Assembly (NCBI GenBank): GCA_028752905.1
Contig: JAQNBH010000014.1
Location: 25,542,353-25,606,352 of the forward strand
Length of the DNA: 64,000 bases
Reading direction: 5' to 3'
Source: Cladorhizidae sp. MBARI D1340-BT2
Lineage: Eukaryota > Porifera > Demospongiae > Poecilosclerida > Cladorhizidae
Position 1 is the stretch's first letter. The number at the start of each line of letters is the position of its first letter. This document shows positions 1-10,638 of this stretch, in pieces. The notes under the pieces were generated by a model that was not told the DNA's origin, did not search any database, and was given only the letters and a program-made list of their open reading frames with translations. Made by a program: the position numbers and the translations under genes.

Positions 1-99
1 ACCCGTTACAGACCAGGCACTAAAAATGGAAATGCGGATGGACTTTCTCGTCAGGCGTGGGTTTCTACAGATGGACAACCACCTGATGATGGCCTTTAG
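1..99 (+). pseudogene. RNase H C-terminal tail of a Gmr1-like Ty3/Gypsy element (partial)
   Basis: The window opens inside an ORF in frame 1 that reads RPGTKNGNADGLSRQ and ends at TAG 97-99. The RPG..N.ADGLSR motif is the standard end of the Ty3/Gypsy RNase H region. In ordinary Gypsy elements integrase follows here. In this copy a stop codon, a polypurine tract (about 98-112) and an LTR start follow at once. That is the layout of the Gmr1 clade, where integrase lies upstream of reverse transcriptase, and it matches the more complete element at 16-20.6 kb. The rest of the element lies outside the window. A simple integrase deletion is the alternative. Confidence 0.7.
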
Positions 100-159
100 A
101 AGTAGAGGGGAATGTCATGCCACAGGCCTGAAAACATTACAATAATTATGTCAGAATGC

Positions 160-410
160 TCTATTCATGCACTTATCATGCTGAGGTTATCATATATGTT
201 TGCCATCATCTTGCTCTATTCATGCACTTATCATGCTCTGGTTATTTAATTGTATCCCACATGCATGCATCATCTTGCTCTATTCATGCACTTATCATGC
301 TGTGGTTACTTAATTTTATCATACATGCTTGCAACATCTTGATCCATTCATGCCTTCACTTACCATGCTGTGGTTATTCATACATGCTGGCATCATCTTG
401 CTCATGATTG
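160..410. repeat. Four degenerate tandem units of 55-70 bp inside the LTR
   Basis: CTATTCATGCACTTATCATG recurs at about 162, 217 and 278, with a degraded copy near 346. Each is followed by TGGTTAYTT-like sequence and CATCATCTTGCTC. The ORF through this stretch is low-complexity Cys/His/Leu-rich and is a by-product of the repeat. Confidence 0.8.
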
Positions 411-496
411 CATCACCTTGTTAATTGGGTGTTTAGTCTCATGGCTTTCACACAACCTTGCACACAGACCTTATTTGATCATTTTTCATGGTTGAG

Positions 497-504
497 TATA
501 AAAA
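497..504 (+). promoter_or_regulatory. TATA box of the LTR
   Basis: TATAAAAA lies about 385 bp into the LTR and about 100 bp before its end, where the U3 promoter of a Gypsy LTR is expected. Confidence 0.5.
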
Positions 505-601
505 GCTTCAGGCAGAGAAAGGGTTTTCAGTTTTTGTTCACTTATAACTTTAATCTAAGATAGTTTTAAAATTCTATTCTTCTTGACAAAGTTTGAGCAG
601 C

Positions 602-615
602 TGGTGGCAGCATAC
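602..615 (+). other. Primer-binding-site-like sequence, tRNA-Leu type
   Basis: TGGTGGCAGCATAC follows the LTR end. The first 11 bases complement the 3' end of animal tRNA-Leu(AAG) as remembered (CGCTGCCACCA) except for the last base. The same 14-mer follows the minus-strand LTR at 14985-15364, and TGGTGGCAGCGTAC follows the LTR at 15741-16085. Confidence 0.55.
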
Positions 616-744
616 TTGCCTAGCATACTTGCCTAGCATAGAGTTGAGTTGGTTTAGTATAATTATAGGTTGTGTGGCTAGGTAAGCCACGTTGTACAAT
701 ATAATAATCCCAAGTCAGATTGGCTCTTGCATAACAATAGCTTC

Positions 745-2365
745 ATTCCAGATAGAGGCTAGAACACATTCCTGATGAAGGCTGGAGCATCTAGCCTTCA
801 CTCTTGATGATAGCCATCAATCCTGATGGAGGCTAGAGCATTTAGCCTTTAATCCTGATCATAGCCGTCATTCCTGATGGAGGTGAAAGCATCTATCCTT
901 CATTCCTGATGAGTGCTAGAGCATCTAGCTTTCATTCCTGATGTAGGCTATAGCATCTGACCTTCATTCATGATTAAGGCTAGAGCATCTGGCCTTCATT
1001 CCTGATGACGGTTGGAGCCTTTAGACTTCATTCCTGATGATAGCCTTCATTCCTGATGGAGGCTAGAGCTTCTTGCTTTCATTCCTAATGGAGGCTAGAG
1101 CATCTGGCCTTTTTCCTGATGAAGTGTGGAGCATCTAGCCTTCATTCCTGATGAAGGATATACCATCTGGCCTTCATACCTGATTAAAGCTAGAGCACCG
1201 GCCTTCATTCCTGATGAAGACTAGAGCATTTGGTCTTCATTCCTGACGGAGGCAAGAGCATCTGGCCTTCATTGATGAAGACTAGAGCATCTAGTCTTCA
1301 TTCCGGATTAAGGCTAGAGCATTTGGCCTTCATTCTCCTGATGAAGGCTGGAGCTTCTAGCCTTCACTACTGATGATTACTAATGAAGGCTAGATCGTCT
1401 GGACTTCATTTGTGAAGAAGGCTATAACATCTGGACTTCATTCTGATTAAGGCTAGACCATCTGTCCTTCATTCATGATGAAGGCTAGAGAATCTGGCTT
1501 TCATTCTTAATGAATACTTGGCATCTGGCCTTCATCCTAATTGTAGCTTGAGTATCTAGCCTTCATTTCTGATGACAGTTGGAGCATCTAGCCTTCACTC
1601 CTGATGACAGTTGGAGCATCTAGCCTTCACTCCTGATGATAGCCTTCAGTCCGGATAGAGCATCTGGCCTTCATTCCTAATGGAGGCTAGAGCATCTTGC
1701 CTTTAGTCCTGATGAAGGCTGTAGCATCTAGCCGTCTTTCCTTATGATGGCTGGAGCATCTAGCCTTCACTCCCGATGATAGCCTTCGATCCTGATGGTG
1801 GCTAGAGGGTGGCTAGAGCTTCTAGCTTTCATTCTTGAAGATGGATAGAGCATTTGTCCTTCATTCCTGTTGAAGGCTAGAGCATCAGACCTTCATTCTA
1901 ATGAAGGGTAGAGGATTTGGCCTACATTCCTGAGGCTAGAGTATATGGATGTCATTCCTGATGAAGGCTAGAGCATCTGGACTTCGTTCCTGGTGAAGGC
2001 TGTAGCATCTAGCCTTCTTTCCTTACGAAGGCTGAAGCATCTAGCTTTCACTCCCGATGATAGCCTTTGATCCGGATTGTGGCTATAGTATCTAGGCTAT
2101 TCCTGATGAAGGCTAGAGCATCTGGACTTCGTTCCTGGTGAAGGCTGTAGCATCTAGCCTTCTTTCCTTACGAAGGCTGAAGCATCTAGCTTTCACTCCC
2201 GATGATAGCCTTTGATCCTGATTGTGGCTATAGTATCTAGGCTTCTATCCTGATCAAAGTCGACATTCCTGATGGAGGCAAGAGCATCTGGCTTTCATTC
2301 ATTATGAAGGCTATAGTATCTGGCCGTCATTCCTAATGAAGGCTAGAGCATTGACGCAAATGTTA
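745..2365. repeat. Hairpin minisatellite, about 50 units of about 30 bp
   Basis: Degenerate tandem copies of GCCTTCATTCCTGATGAAGG followed by CTAGAGCATCTG. Each unit holds two overlapping inverted repeats: GCCTTCAT/ATGAAGGC around TCCTG, and AAGGCTAGA/TCTAGCCTT around GCA. A higher-order repeat of 145 bp is visible: the block at 1961-2105 is repeated almost exactly at 2106-2250. No ORF of note lies inside. Confidence 0.9.
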
Positions 2366-3469
2366 AGTGAGTAAATTGTCTAGTATTGAGGAAGTTATTG
2401 TGTCTACTGTGCATCAATGTCTACTGTGTCAACTTTAATTTCATTGAGCTTTTAGAAAAATAACAAAAAACAAACCTCCAATCTTTCTCTGAGTCCGGGT
2501 CATGAATGAGCACTATAGCTGCAGCTGCTGTGTATCAGTGGCTTGTGCTTAAGCAATCTAATTAACAGTAGTGAAATATTCAAATTTCCAAATGAGCATT
2601 CTTTAAGCTATATACATTACACCTCATGTTCGAATTTCGAATGACGTCAGCATAGCATTGTTGTAAGAATTCGTTAAGATATACTTTATCAACAAAAACA
2701 ATTTTTTTTTAGCTGCCTGCTGTTGATTAGGAGTGGGGCATGTCCCTGTAACCACTCCTATTCCTATATCGGTGTATCTTATCAGGCTATTTATAGAACA
2801 AAGCTGTATATAACTCTCTTGAGAATCACATTTGATAAATCTAGCTTTGTTGCTGGATGCCACCTGTACTAAAACAAGAACAAACAAAGCACCAGAACTT
2901 GATTTAGCTGCAGTACCTACCAGTGCAGTGCTCTCCTGGTAGATTTACGCAGGGTTTTCTTAAATTTTGGACCTATTTTTACATTTATTTTTGTATCTTC
3001 CCAGGAAAGTGACAAATCCCATAGCAACCTTTGAAGTGTCTGTGGTTAAAGTGTTGATGAACACTTTGTGGTCAACAACAGTTGCTTAGCAACTAAACCC
3101 ACAGCTATGAATATCATTAAACCTATCGCATCACCATTTTACGCTATAATTCAATGCACTATAATTCAATGTGTTTTTTTGGTAATCCACTATTGCTACT
3201 GGGTGCTATTCCAAGTCTAACTGCATTTCATAATACTGCGTCAGATCAACAAATGTTCTTACCACATTAGAGAACATTATCTGTTACTACAAGACATGAA
3301 ATTCAGGTTTTTCCCAATAACACGGCATTCATTTTACATTCAAAAACTACAAACAGACACGTCATAGAAACCAACACTAGTCCTTATTATACATTACAAG
3401 ACTACTGTTCATGCAAGTATGTAATGAATATAAGCACACTATATAAAAAATAATACTATAATAGTCAAG
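2366..3469. other. Non-coding flank, no gene seen
   Basis: AT-rich sequence between the minisatellite and the piggyBac stop codon. The minus ORF at 2624-2887 matches nothing I know. This stretch should contain the 3' terminal repeat of the piggyBac element, but I could not fix its end. Confidence 0.4.
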
Positions 3470-4446
3470 TTATCGACAGTAATCCAAAACATTGTGGTAC
3501 TTCTCAAAGCACAAGCGGTTGTTTTCCAAGCAGAGGGCGACTTGGCACGTGCAGCACATCATGCGTGTTTCGTGCCTATGTCCATTGTTTGGAAGATTCT
3601 TCCTTTTCCTGATCCAATCACACACCACGCAGCGCTTGTGCTTGTCCATCTGCTGACGTGGATAGTGTCAAGGTCACGGTTCAGGCGGGAGAGCTGAACA
3701 CGCTCAATGCTCGGATGCCCTGTCCGCATCCTTGAACAGAAAGTGCCCACCAGCAGTTCAGCAAGCTCCAGTCGATAGGACAGGTAGTCCCTCTTGGACG
3801 AACCCTTTTTCCCATGCTCAACTGACCTAACATGTGATTCCATCACGTAGCTATTCAAAATAGCAGACTCAACTATATAATAAAATACCCTTTTCTACCA
3901 CTTGGTACTACGTCTACCCATGCTACCCATGCTATAATACTGTGTCATTTGATCATTAATTTATGATCAACCCCCCTCATGTTCTTTTTTCTTTTGACAA
4001 TCTAGCACAGGAGTGGGGCATGACACATCAGCTTGGATACCAGTAGCAGTATGTCTCTTCACTGTGCATGTAGTACCAGCTGGAGGCTCGGCTAAATGCA
4101 TCATGGATAAGAAATAAATATTATGTTTTTCCACCCAAACGGAAGCAAGAAGTGGCCCATTCGAGCGGTAATCCATGAACCCACGATTATGTCTGGTAGC
4201 CTTTGTTACCAAATCCTTGGGGAAACCCACTCTGTTGGAACGTGCTGTCCCACAGGCATTGAATACCACAATTATATAGATGATTGTAGAGGGTGGGGGA
4301 AGTATAGTAATTATCAGGAAATAATCGAAAACCACTATTCTCCAAGCCAGACATGAGATCTAAGACTAACTTACTACATAAACCTACACTATTGCCACTA
4401 TCCTCTACTGACTTGCCTGTGTATATTTGATATATCCATTAGTAGT
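3470..4446 (-). pseudogene. piggyBac transposase, C-terminal half (copy 1)
   Basis: Read from high to low coordinates, the segment carries piggyBac landmarks in order: GYIKYTQ, VLDLMSGLENSGF, DNYYTSPTLYNHL (second catalytic Asp), CGTARSNRVGFPKDL, VWVEKHNIYFLS, VSCPTPVLD, then YYSMG, KRVFYYIVESAILNSYV, LSYRLELAELLVG. It ends in a Cys/His-rich module with CVVCD, CCTCQVALC and CFEKYHNVLDY, closing at the TAA at 3470-3472. At least three frameshifts (about 3650, 3990 and 4275) and two or more stops break it, so it is not functional. Transposases of this family excise and insert DNA at TTAA. The N-terminal half lies beyond the Gypsy insertion, at 8992-10494. Confidence 0.9.
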
Positions 4447-4450
4447 GAAG

Positions 4451-4625
4451 TGGATAAAAGTTATGTAACACTTCTCAATAGGCAGCACATTTCAACTGGT
4501 AAGGTATCGTACAACTGTGTGTTATCTAGAACATTATGACTGTTAATTAACTAGTGTACACGGAAGTGTCACGAAGGAATGTCCAAATCACGACGGAAAC
4601 GAGGCAGGAAAGTCTGGTCACTACA
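4451..4625 (-). repeat. 3' LTR of element 1
   Basis: 175 bp, TG..CA ends on the minus strand (TGTAGTGACC to TTTTATCCA). It differs from the copy at 8817-8991 at three bases: ggtAagg/ggtCcgg region, gtgTgtt/gtgCgtt and gtcActa/gtcGcta. Confidence 0.92.
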
Positions 4626-4641
4626 GTGCTCCCCCCCCAGT
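4626..4641 (-). other. Polypurine tract of element 1
   Basis: On the minus strand ACTGGGGGGGGAGCAC sits immediately upstream of the 3' LTR, where plus-strand DNA synthesis is primed. Confidence 0.7.
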
Positions 4642-7600
4642 GATCTTCCACAATGGAACAAAGGCGAGCTGGAGGATGAACAGTCCGGCCAGCTTTGGTG
4701 ACATCCAGAAGCAGGTAGCCTCTAGGTGACGGTGTGGAGGGCACGAAAGGAGGTGCAGTCGGAGAGAGACGGTGCCGAGGTGGAGCTGATGTAGCCAGAG
4801 GAGATTGGGACCGTGGTGTGGGTGACGGAGGCAGAGACGGTGACTCTATGAAGGCTGCTTTCAGACGATCAATGTATATGTTATCTGTACGTGAGCCAAG
4901 ATCCACCTTGAAGAATTTGTCAGACCTGTGGAGTACACGGAATGGTCCATCATAAGGTCGCTGAAGTGGAGAGCGATGGGCATCATGCCGCACGAAAAAA
5001 TGTGTGGCAGACTGTAGATCACAGGGCACATGGAAGGCACGTTGACCGTGGGTAATGACTGGTGAAGGTCTCAGCTGTGCCATGTGCTGCCGTAGTTGGT
5101 CAGCAAAGGTACCTGGTGATGTTATCTGTGGTGCCTGATGAATAAAGTCTCAAGGGAGATGAAGAGTAGTGCCATAGACTAGTTCGGCAGCTGAAGTACC
5201 AAGATCTTCCTTGAGGGCAGTACGCATGCCCAAGAGGACGATGGGAGTTGATTGCACAAAGCTGCAGTGGTGAGCCTTGCTTTGAGGCTTGCCTTAAGTT
5301 GGCGATGCATTCGCTCAACCATACCGTTAGCTTGTGGATGGTACGATGTGGTTTGAGTAGGCTTAATGCCGAACAAGTGGAGGACATCCCGCCACAGTTC
5401 TGAGATGAACTGGCGTCCACGGTCAGAGGTGACAGAAGCCGGCACACCAAAGCGAGCAATCCACCCTGAAAGGAATGCCTGGGCACATGTTTGAGCAGTG
5501 CAGTCAGCCATCGGTGCCACAACCTTTCCTAGTGCAGTGTGTGCTGCAAGCAAGTCCAGCACTTGCCACAACCTTTCCTAGTGCAGTGTGTGCTGCATGC
5601 AAGTCCAGCACTTGTCACAATCTTTCCTAGTGCAGTGTGTGCTGCAAGCAAGTCCAGCACTTGCCACAACCTTTCCTAGTGCAGTGTGTGCTGCATGCAA
5701 GTCCAGCACTTGCTTCTGGCCAGCGAGTGAATCGGTCAATGACTGTAAACAGATAGGTGTAGCCTCTTGAAGGTGGGAGAGGTCCCACAATGTCAACATG
5801 AAGGTGCTCGAATCTGGAACTTGGCACAGGGAAACTCTGCAGGGGACTAGCCACATGTCGTGAGATCTTAGACTGCTGACAGCTAAGGCATGCCTTAGCC
5901 CATGAGGTGATATCCTTTTTGAACCCAGGCCATACGTACCGAGCTGCGATTAACCTCTTTGTGGGTCGGGAACCTGGGTGTGAAAGAGAATGCAAGATGT
6001 CGAAAACTCTGCGACGGAGGGAGATGCGCACAACTGGACGAGGGAAACCCAGTGACATATCACATACGATCGAATGATGAGATCCCGGAGGTGTGATGTC
6101 TACTAGCTTCAGAGCTGTGGTAGCAGTGCATAGAGCTTGGGTCTCCTGATCGGCAGTCTGATGAGCGGCAAGTTCAGTATAGTCCAATGTAGGAGTAACT
6201 GCTGAGAAGCTGTGAATGCGGGACAGGGCGTCAGCGACAACATTGTCCTTCCCATCGACATGACGGATATCACTGGTTAATTCTGATATGAAAGAGAGGT
6301 GACGAGTTTGTCTAGGTGTCCACTTGTCGGAGTTGGCACTTGAGAGGGCGAATGTCAGTGGTTTGTGGTCAGTAAAGATGGTGAAGGCTCAACCCTCCAC
6401 AAAGTGTCGGAAGTGGCGAATAGCCAGGTAGATGGTAAGTAGTTCCCGGTCAAAGGCTGAGTACCTTGTCTCCGGATCGGGGAGTTTGCGGGAGAAGAAG
6501 GAGATTGGTGTCCATTGGCCATTAAGTTGCTGTTCCAGGACTGCACCAACAGAAACATTTGAGGCATCAACTGTGATGGATGTTAGTGCTGAAGGATCAG
6601 GGTATGCCAACAGGGTAAGTGTTTGTAGTGCCTGCTTACTTTTGATGAAAGCAGCCTGACATGCAGGTGTCCAGATCCAGGGAGTATTCTTCCCTTTGAG
6701 GAGCAGGTACAGCGGGTGGAGGACTTCCGCAGAGTGAGGATAAAAGCGGCGGTAAAAGTTAATAAGTCCCAGGTATTCTTGCAAGGAAGTCTTGTTTTCT
6801 GGAACAGGAAAATAGCGTATAGCTTTCACACGATCTTCCAGAGGGGCAATGCCTGCAGAGTTAACGCAGTGGCCGAGGAAGTCGAGAGTGGAGACACCAA
6901 ATTGGCACTTGTCAGGGTTGATGACCAGCCCATACTGAGACAAACGTGTGAAGAGAGTCTGCAGGTGCTGGTCATGCTCTTCAGGTGTGTGGCTGGCTAC
7001 CAGGATATCATCCATGTAAACAAAGACAAAGGAGAGCTCCCGGCAGACCTGATCCATAAAACGCTGGAAAGTCTGTGCTGCATTCCGGAGTCCGTAAGGC
7101 ATCATGAGATATTTATAGAGACCAAATGGTGTTATAATGGCAGTCTTTGGGATGTCCTCTTGGTGCACAGGAATCTGATTAAAAGTTCGGACAAGGTCTA
7201 CCTTGGAGAAGATTGTGGCTCCACGCTGTGATGCTCCGAAGTCTTGGATGTGAGGGATGGGATATCGGTCAGGTGTGGTGATGTCATTGAGGGCACGATA
7301 ATCACCACAGGGACGCCATGCTCCTGACTTCTTGGGCACCATATGCAGTGGTGAAGCCCAGGCACTGGAGGAAGGTTGGATGATACCAAGCTGAAGGAGA
7401 TTGTTGAACTCCTTCTTAGCAGCAGCCAGCTTTGCAGGGGAAAGTCGACGAGCCTTTGCGAAGGTTGGTCTGCCAGCAGTAACAATGCGGTGCTGTACAC
7501 CATGTTTTGGTGTCTTGTCAGCCACTTGAGGAGCAGTGAGTTGGGGGAAGTCTCGGAGAATGGCGTAATACGATTGTGTGCCGTAGAAAAATAGTTGAGG

Positions 7601-8076
7601 TGGAGCGCTTCAAGGTCAGAAAGGTAAGCAGGAATGCTGCTGCAGGGTGCTTCTGAGTCATATAGTCGGTGGTGCTTGAGGTCAATGAGCAAACCATGCT
7701 CACGGAAAAAGTCTGCACCAATAATTGGTTGGCTGACATCGGCCAGGATGAAAGTCCAGTTAAAGTTCTTCCTGAGGCCAAAGTGCAGAGATAAGGTGCA
7801 TTTGCCGAAGGTGGGGATGGCAGAACTGTTCGCGGCCCTGAGAGGGAGTCCCTTCTTGAGTGTCTGACGGTCAATGCGTGTTGCAGGAAGCACGCTGACT
7901 TCGGCACCAGAATCGACCAAGTAGCGTTGGCCGGAAGTGCAGTCAGTAACAAACAGAAGGCGACTGTTATTTCCCGATCCACTGGTCGCCATCAGTGGGC
8001 GGGGAAAGCGTTTCCCGACATAGAGCAAGGTTTTTTGCATTTGGTGGCATCCTTGCCAAATCGGGCATAGTACCAA
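4627..8076 (-). pseudogene. Pol polyprotein of element 1 (PR-RT-RH-IN)
   Basis: Protease starts in the frame after gag, with active site VDSGAEVSVLP near 7914 and the tail IIGADFFREHGLL. A frameshift near 7570 leads into reverse transcriptase with [11 protein letters not shown] near 7010. RNase H follows ([15 protein letters not shown]), then a TGA at 6386-6388 in VEG*AFTIFTDHKPLTF, probably a decayed Arg or Gln codon. Integrase has an HHCC finger (HSLSHPG through CLSCQQSK), the first Asp in HVDIVGPL, the second in VTSDRGRQF and the Glu in GMVERMHRQL. A 4 x 49-bp tandem expansion (5521-5715) separates the first Asp from the rest and breaks the frame. The C-terminus has a GPF module (YDGPFRVL) and a proline-rich tail running toward the LTR. 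Confidence 0.9.
5521..5715. repeat. Four 49-bp tandem repeats within the integrase reading frame
   Basis: AACCTTTCCTAGTGCAGTGT plus 29 more bases repeats at 5521, 5570, 5619 and 5668 with one or two differences per copy. As 49 is not a multiple of 3, each added copy shifts the integrase frame. The flanks (WPEA before, VAPMADCTAQ after) are normally adjacent. Confidence 0.9.
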
Positions 8077-8760
8077 CAGAGTGTGGCGGAAGGGGAGGTG
8101 GTAGAGGGAGCTGAAAAATTGCCAGTTTTCTGCTGCAAGGAGAATCGACGTGTAAGGTCTTCCAGCTCAGAGCGGAGAGAGGCAATAGTGTCAACAATGG
8201 CAGTGACAGGTGCGATGGTGCTGAAGGACCCAGGTAGAGAGGCTTCTGGGGTGACTGCAACGAGGCTGTCAGGAAGGGAAGCGAGCTGCTCTGTACTTTT
8301 GTCAGGGTGCGATTTCAAGACGAGCTGGACTGCCACTGGAAGACAAGTGAGGAAAATTTCTTGAAGGATTGGGTCGTTATTGCAGGTTTTGTCCGCTAGC
8401 TGTTCTATTCGTCGAAGTAGCTGTGAGGGTTTCTGGTCGCCCAGTGGCTCCAGAGAGAGCAGTTTTTGCATCCTCTGGGACTCAGTGAGGGATGTGCGAG
8501 AGACGAGGCGCTCTTTCAAGGTGTCAAAAGGATCAACAGCCGGAACAGTGACAATAACATCACGTATCTCACAGGCAATCTCAGGTGCTAGGGAGCCAAC
8601 GATAAACGATATAGTGGTACTTTGTTAGCTGTTGAGTTATGCCCTTGGTACCAAACTGTGCCTCCACCTGGTGAAACCAAAGAGCTGGGTCTTCCTGCCA
8701 AAATGGAGGCAGCTTAATGGAGACAGTATGGACAGCAGCGCGAGGCTCTTCTAGAGCCAT
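7992..8760 (-). pseudogene. Gag polyprotein of element 1
   Basis: The ATG at 8760 lies 56 bp downstream of the primer-binding site. The product starts MALEEPRAAV, continues with KLPPFWQEDPALWFHQVEAQF, typical of CsRn1-group capsid, and ends with a CWYYARFG..ATKCKKPC knuckle in place of a canonical CCHC. The stop at 7992 overlaps the start of the protease frame, so pol would need a frameshift. An exact 7-bp duplication (aacgata twice, 8598-8611) breaks the frame after TKYHYI. The second part is open from 8519 to 7992. Confidence 0.85.
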
Positions 8761-8802
8761 GTAAACTTGCTTAGAAGGCTGTGTAGATGCTACACAGGCA
8801 GT

Positions 8803-8816
8803 GTCAGGGTCACCAA
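8803..8816 (-). other. Primer-binding site of element 1, tRNA-Trp type
   Basis: The minus strand reads TTGGTGACCCTGAC right after the 5' LTR. It matches the complement of animal tRNA-Trp 3' sequence (TGGTGACCCCGACGTGA, from memory) apart from one base. CsRn1 and Kabuki are known to use tRNA-Trp. Confidence 0.65.
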
Positions 8817-8991
8817 TGGATAAAAGTTATGTAACACTTCTCAATAGGCAGCACATTTCAACTGGTACGGTATCGTACAACTGTGCGTTATCTAGAACAT
8901 TATGACTGTTAATTAACTAGTGTACACGGAAGTGTCACGAAGGAATGTCCAAATCACGACGGAAACGAGGCAGGAAAGTCTGGTCGCTACA
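8817..8991 (-). repeat. 5' LTR of element 1
   Basis: 175 bp, starting TGTAGCGACC on the minus strand. It is followed by the primer-binding site and flanked on the other side by piggyBac coding sequence. Confidence 0.92.
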
Positions 8992-9965
8992 GTAGCATCT
9001 GCTAATACAAAGACCTTGATCCCCCATTTTGTGTGTTTGTCTTTCAGGTACTTCTTGAAGCTGAGTCTTCCCTTGAAAGGGATCGTAGCTTCATCAATGG
9101 TGCAGTCTTGGTGAATAAGATTTCAAACCTTGGGACAACCAAATCTAACAGGTTACGGACCTTGAAGAGTCGATCATGTCCTGACTGACCATGTGGGATT
9201 TGAGCTGAGTTGTCAGCTAAATGGAGGCACCTGAACAACTGCTGGAATCTATTGATGGGCATGACATCAGAGACTGCAGGGACATTCTGGGGGTACTTAG
9301 TAGTCCAATACAGTTCTAACCGAGGTAGCACCATAATGCCCATATACAAAAGAATTCCCCAAAAAGCTTTCATCTCCTGGACTGTCACATCAGTCCAGTC
9401 ACGGGCATGAGATGTAGTTCCGGAAACTGTGGCAGCGTAGCAATTGGTCTTAACCACAAGCAAGTCAAAAACTTCTTCAGTGAAAAACTGGGAGAAGAGT
9501 TCAAGAGTAGTAAAGATTGGTCAGCAGGAATAGAACTGGAAATTCTGCTATTTGCATGACCTCTACCTCTAGTCCACACAACCCCCTATCTCTACTCCTA
9601 GATCTGTCCTGACTTCTCGTATGTCTATGACCATGCTGTGGAGCAGTGGGTGCAGGTTCTGAGTCACCACTCCGAGTCATCAGACACAGGAACCAGCAAC
9701 TGGGTCGAGCAGGATAGACTTGGAGGTGGAAATGCAGAAGGAGGAGGTACCTCTGATGAGGAAGGGCCTGGAGGGGATGCCATACTCACAGGTGCAGGGC
9801 CTGGAGGGGAAGCCATACTCACAGGTGTAGGGCCTGGAGGGGATTCCATACTCGCAGGTCTAGGGCCTGGAGAGGATGCCATACTCACAGGTGTAGGGCC
9901 TGGAGGGGATGCCATACTCACATGTGTAGGGCCTGGAGGGGATACCATACACAGAGTGGAAGAGC
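8992..9965 (-). pseudogene. piggyBac transposase copy 1, exon 2 (N-terminal half)
   Basis: Exon 2 opens at 9965 after the acceptor TTCTCCAG. It first encodes a proline-rich repeat region, then FSQFFTEEVFDLLVVKTN, DWTDVTVQEMKAFWGILLYM, LYWTTKYPQ and RFQQLFRCLHLADN, followed after frameshifts by CTIDEATIPFKGR (first catalytic Asp) and KWGIKVFVLADA. There the Gypsy element interrupts it. A TGA near 9664 and several frameshifts mark it as dead. The reading continues at 4446 in the C-terminal half. piggyBac transposases with an acidic N-terminus behind one intron are usual in invertebrates. Confidence 0.88.
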
Positions 9966-9970
9966 CTGGA
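9766..9970. repeat. 33-bp coding minisatellite, six copies
   Basis: GGCCTGGAGGGGATGCCATA plus CTCACAGGTGTAG repeats at 9766, 9799, 9832, 9865, 9898 and 9931. On the minus strand each copy encodes 11 residues, SPPGPTPVSMA. The length stays a multiple of 3, so it could expand in the transposase N-terminus without breaking the frame. Confidence 0.92.
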
Positions 9971-10181
9971 GAAGATATACGCACACACAAAAAGAGAGTT
10001 AGTCAAGCTGTGAACTAACAGGGAAAGTAACATATGTAGACTGTACCTCTAAAACTCACTAGAATCAATATACACTCAAACAACCACCCGGGAAAATAGT
10101 CACGCCCACTTTCCATATACTCAGGAAAAAAGTTACTAGATCTAATCTATGTATATACTCTCTTTATAAATCTTTACTCAC

Positions 10182-10494
10182 CTTCAAAGTTCCTCTCATC
10201 ATTACTAGAATCACAGTCCTGGGACAAAGCTACAGCTGAGCTACAAGCCTGGTCAGAAATGACAGCTCTGAAAAGAGCTGTCAGTTGCTCAGGCTGGATA
10301 ACTCTCTGTCCCCTGTAGGCATGGACCTCTTCTCCTTCATCACAGCTAGATTTGTCTTCTGAAAGGCCAAAATCGCTATTGTAGCACATTTCAAGAACAT
10401 CGTCGGCAGTAAACTTTTGAGACGTCATTACGCGAATGGTAAGGTCAGATTCGTTGTCATGGCTACCATGGTTATCTATATAGTTAGGCTTCAA
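10182..10494 (-). pseudogene. piggyBac transposase copy 1, exon 1
   Basis: An ORF with possible starts at 10494 (MKPNYIDN) or 10425 (MTSQKFTADDVLEMC). It is acidic (SEDKSSCDEGEE), as in the disordered N-termini of piggyBac transposases, and ends at the donor GAAG|GTGAGT (10176-10181). Its phase (one leftover base) matches the acceptor at 9966-9967, giving a 216-bp intron. This exon alone shows no damage, but the rest of the gene is broken. Confidence 0.65.
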
Positions 10495-10638
10495 TTCTTT
10501 TTTTTAGAACTAGAGCAACTCTCTGAGCGTGTGCACGCATAATTCTAGATGCTCAGAGGAAACCATTGATTTTAGACAATTATTTTTCGGTACTAGTTGC
10601 ACTTTCACGTGTATGTCACGCCTGTATCCGTGAGAGAG

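Larger units (their letters stand above)
113..601 (+). mobile_element. LTR of Gmr1-like Gypsy element
   Basis: The LTR begins with TGTCATGCCACA directly after a purine-rich tract (AGAAGTAGAGGGGA, 98-111) that follows the RNase H stop codon. It contains internal tandem repeats and a TATA box at 497. It ends just before TGGTGGCAGCATAC (602-615), which looks like a tRNA-Leu primer-binding site. TG start, promoter and PBS all fit an LTR. The exact 3' boundary is uncertain by a few bases because no clear CA end is seen. Confidence 0.65.
4451..8991 (-). mobile_element. CsRn1-like Ty3/Gypsy LTR retrotransposon, element 1
   Basis: A 4541-bp element on the minus strand with two 175-bp LTRs, PBS, gag, protease, reverse transcriptase/RNase H, integrase and PPT, in the usual Gypsy order. 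Its insertion split the piggyBac relic: homology stops at 4446 and resumes at 8992. The LTRs differ at only three positions by eye (about 98 percent identity), so the insertion is recent compared with the host relic. Target duplication appears to be 4 bp, GAAG at 4447-4450 against GTAG at 8992-8995, with one mismatch. The tRNA-Trp-like primer site and the Gag C-terminal motif place it near CsRn1/Kabuki. A frameshift in gag, several in pol and a nonsense codon make this copy non-autonomous. Confidence 0.92.

Noticed and set aside
2624..2887. Minus ORF with GTCPTPNQQQAAKKK, resembling VSCPTPVLDCQKKK of piggyBac
   Set aside because: Only a few residues agree, and the surroundings show no other piggyBac block; probably chance.
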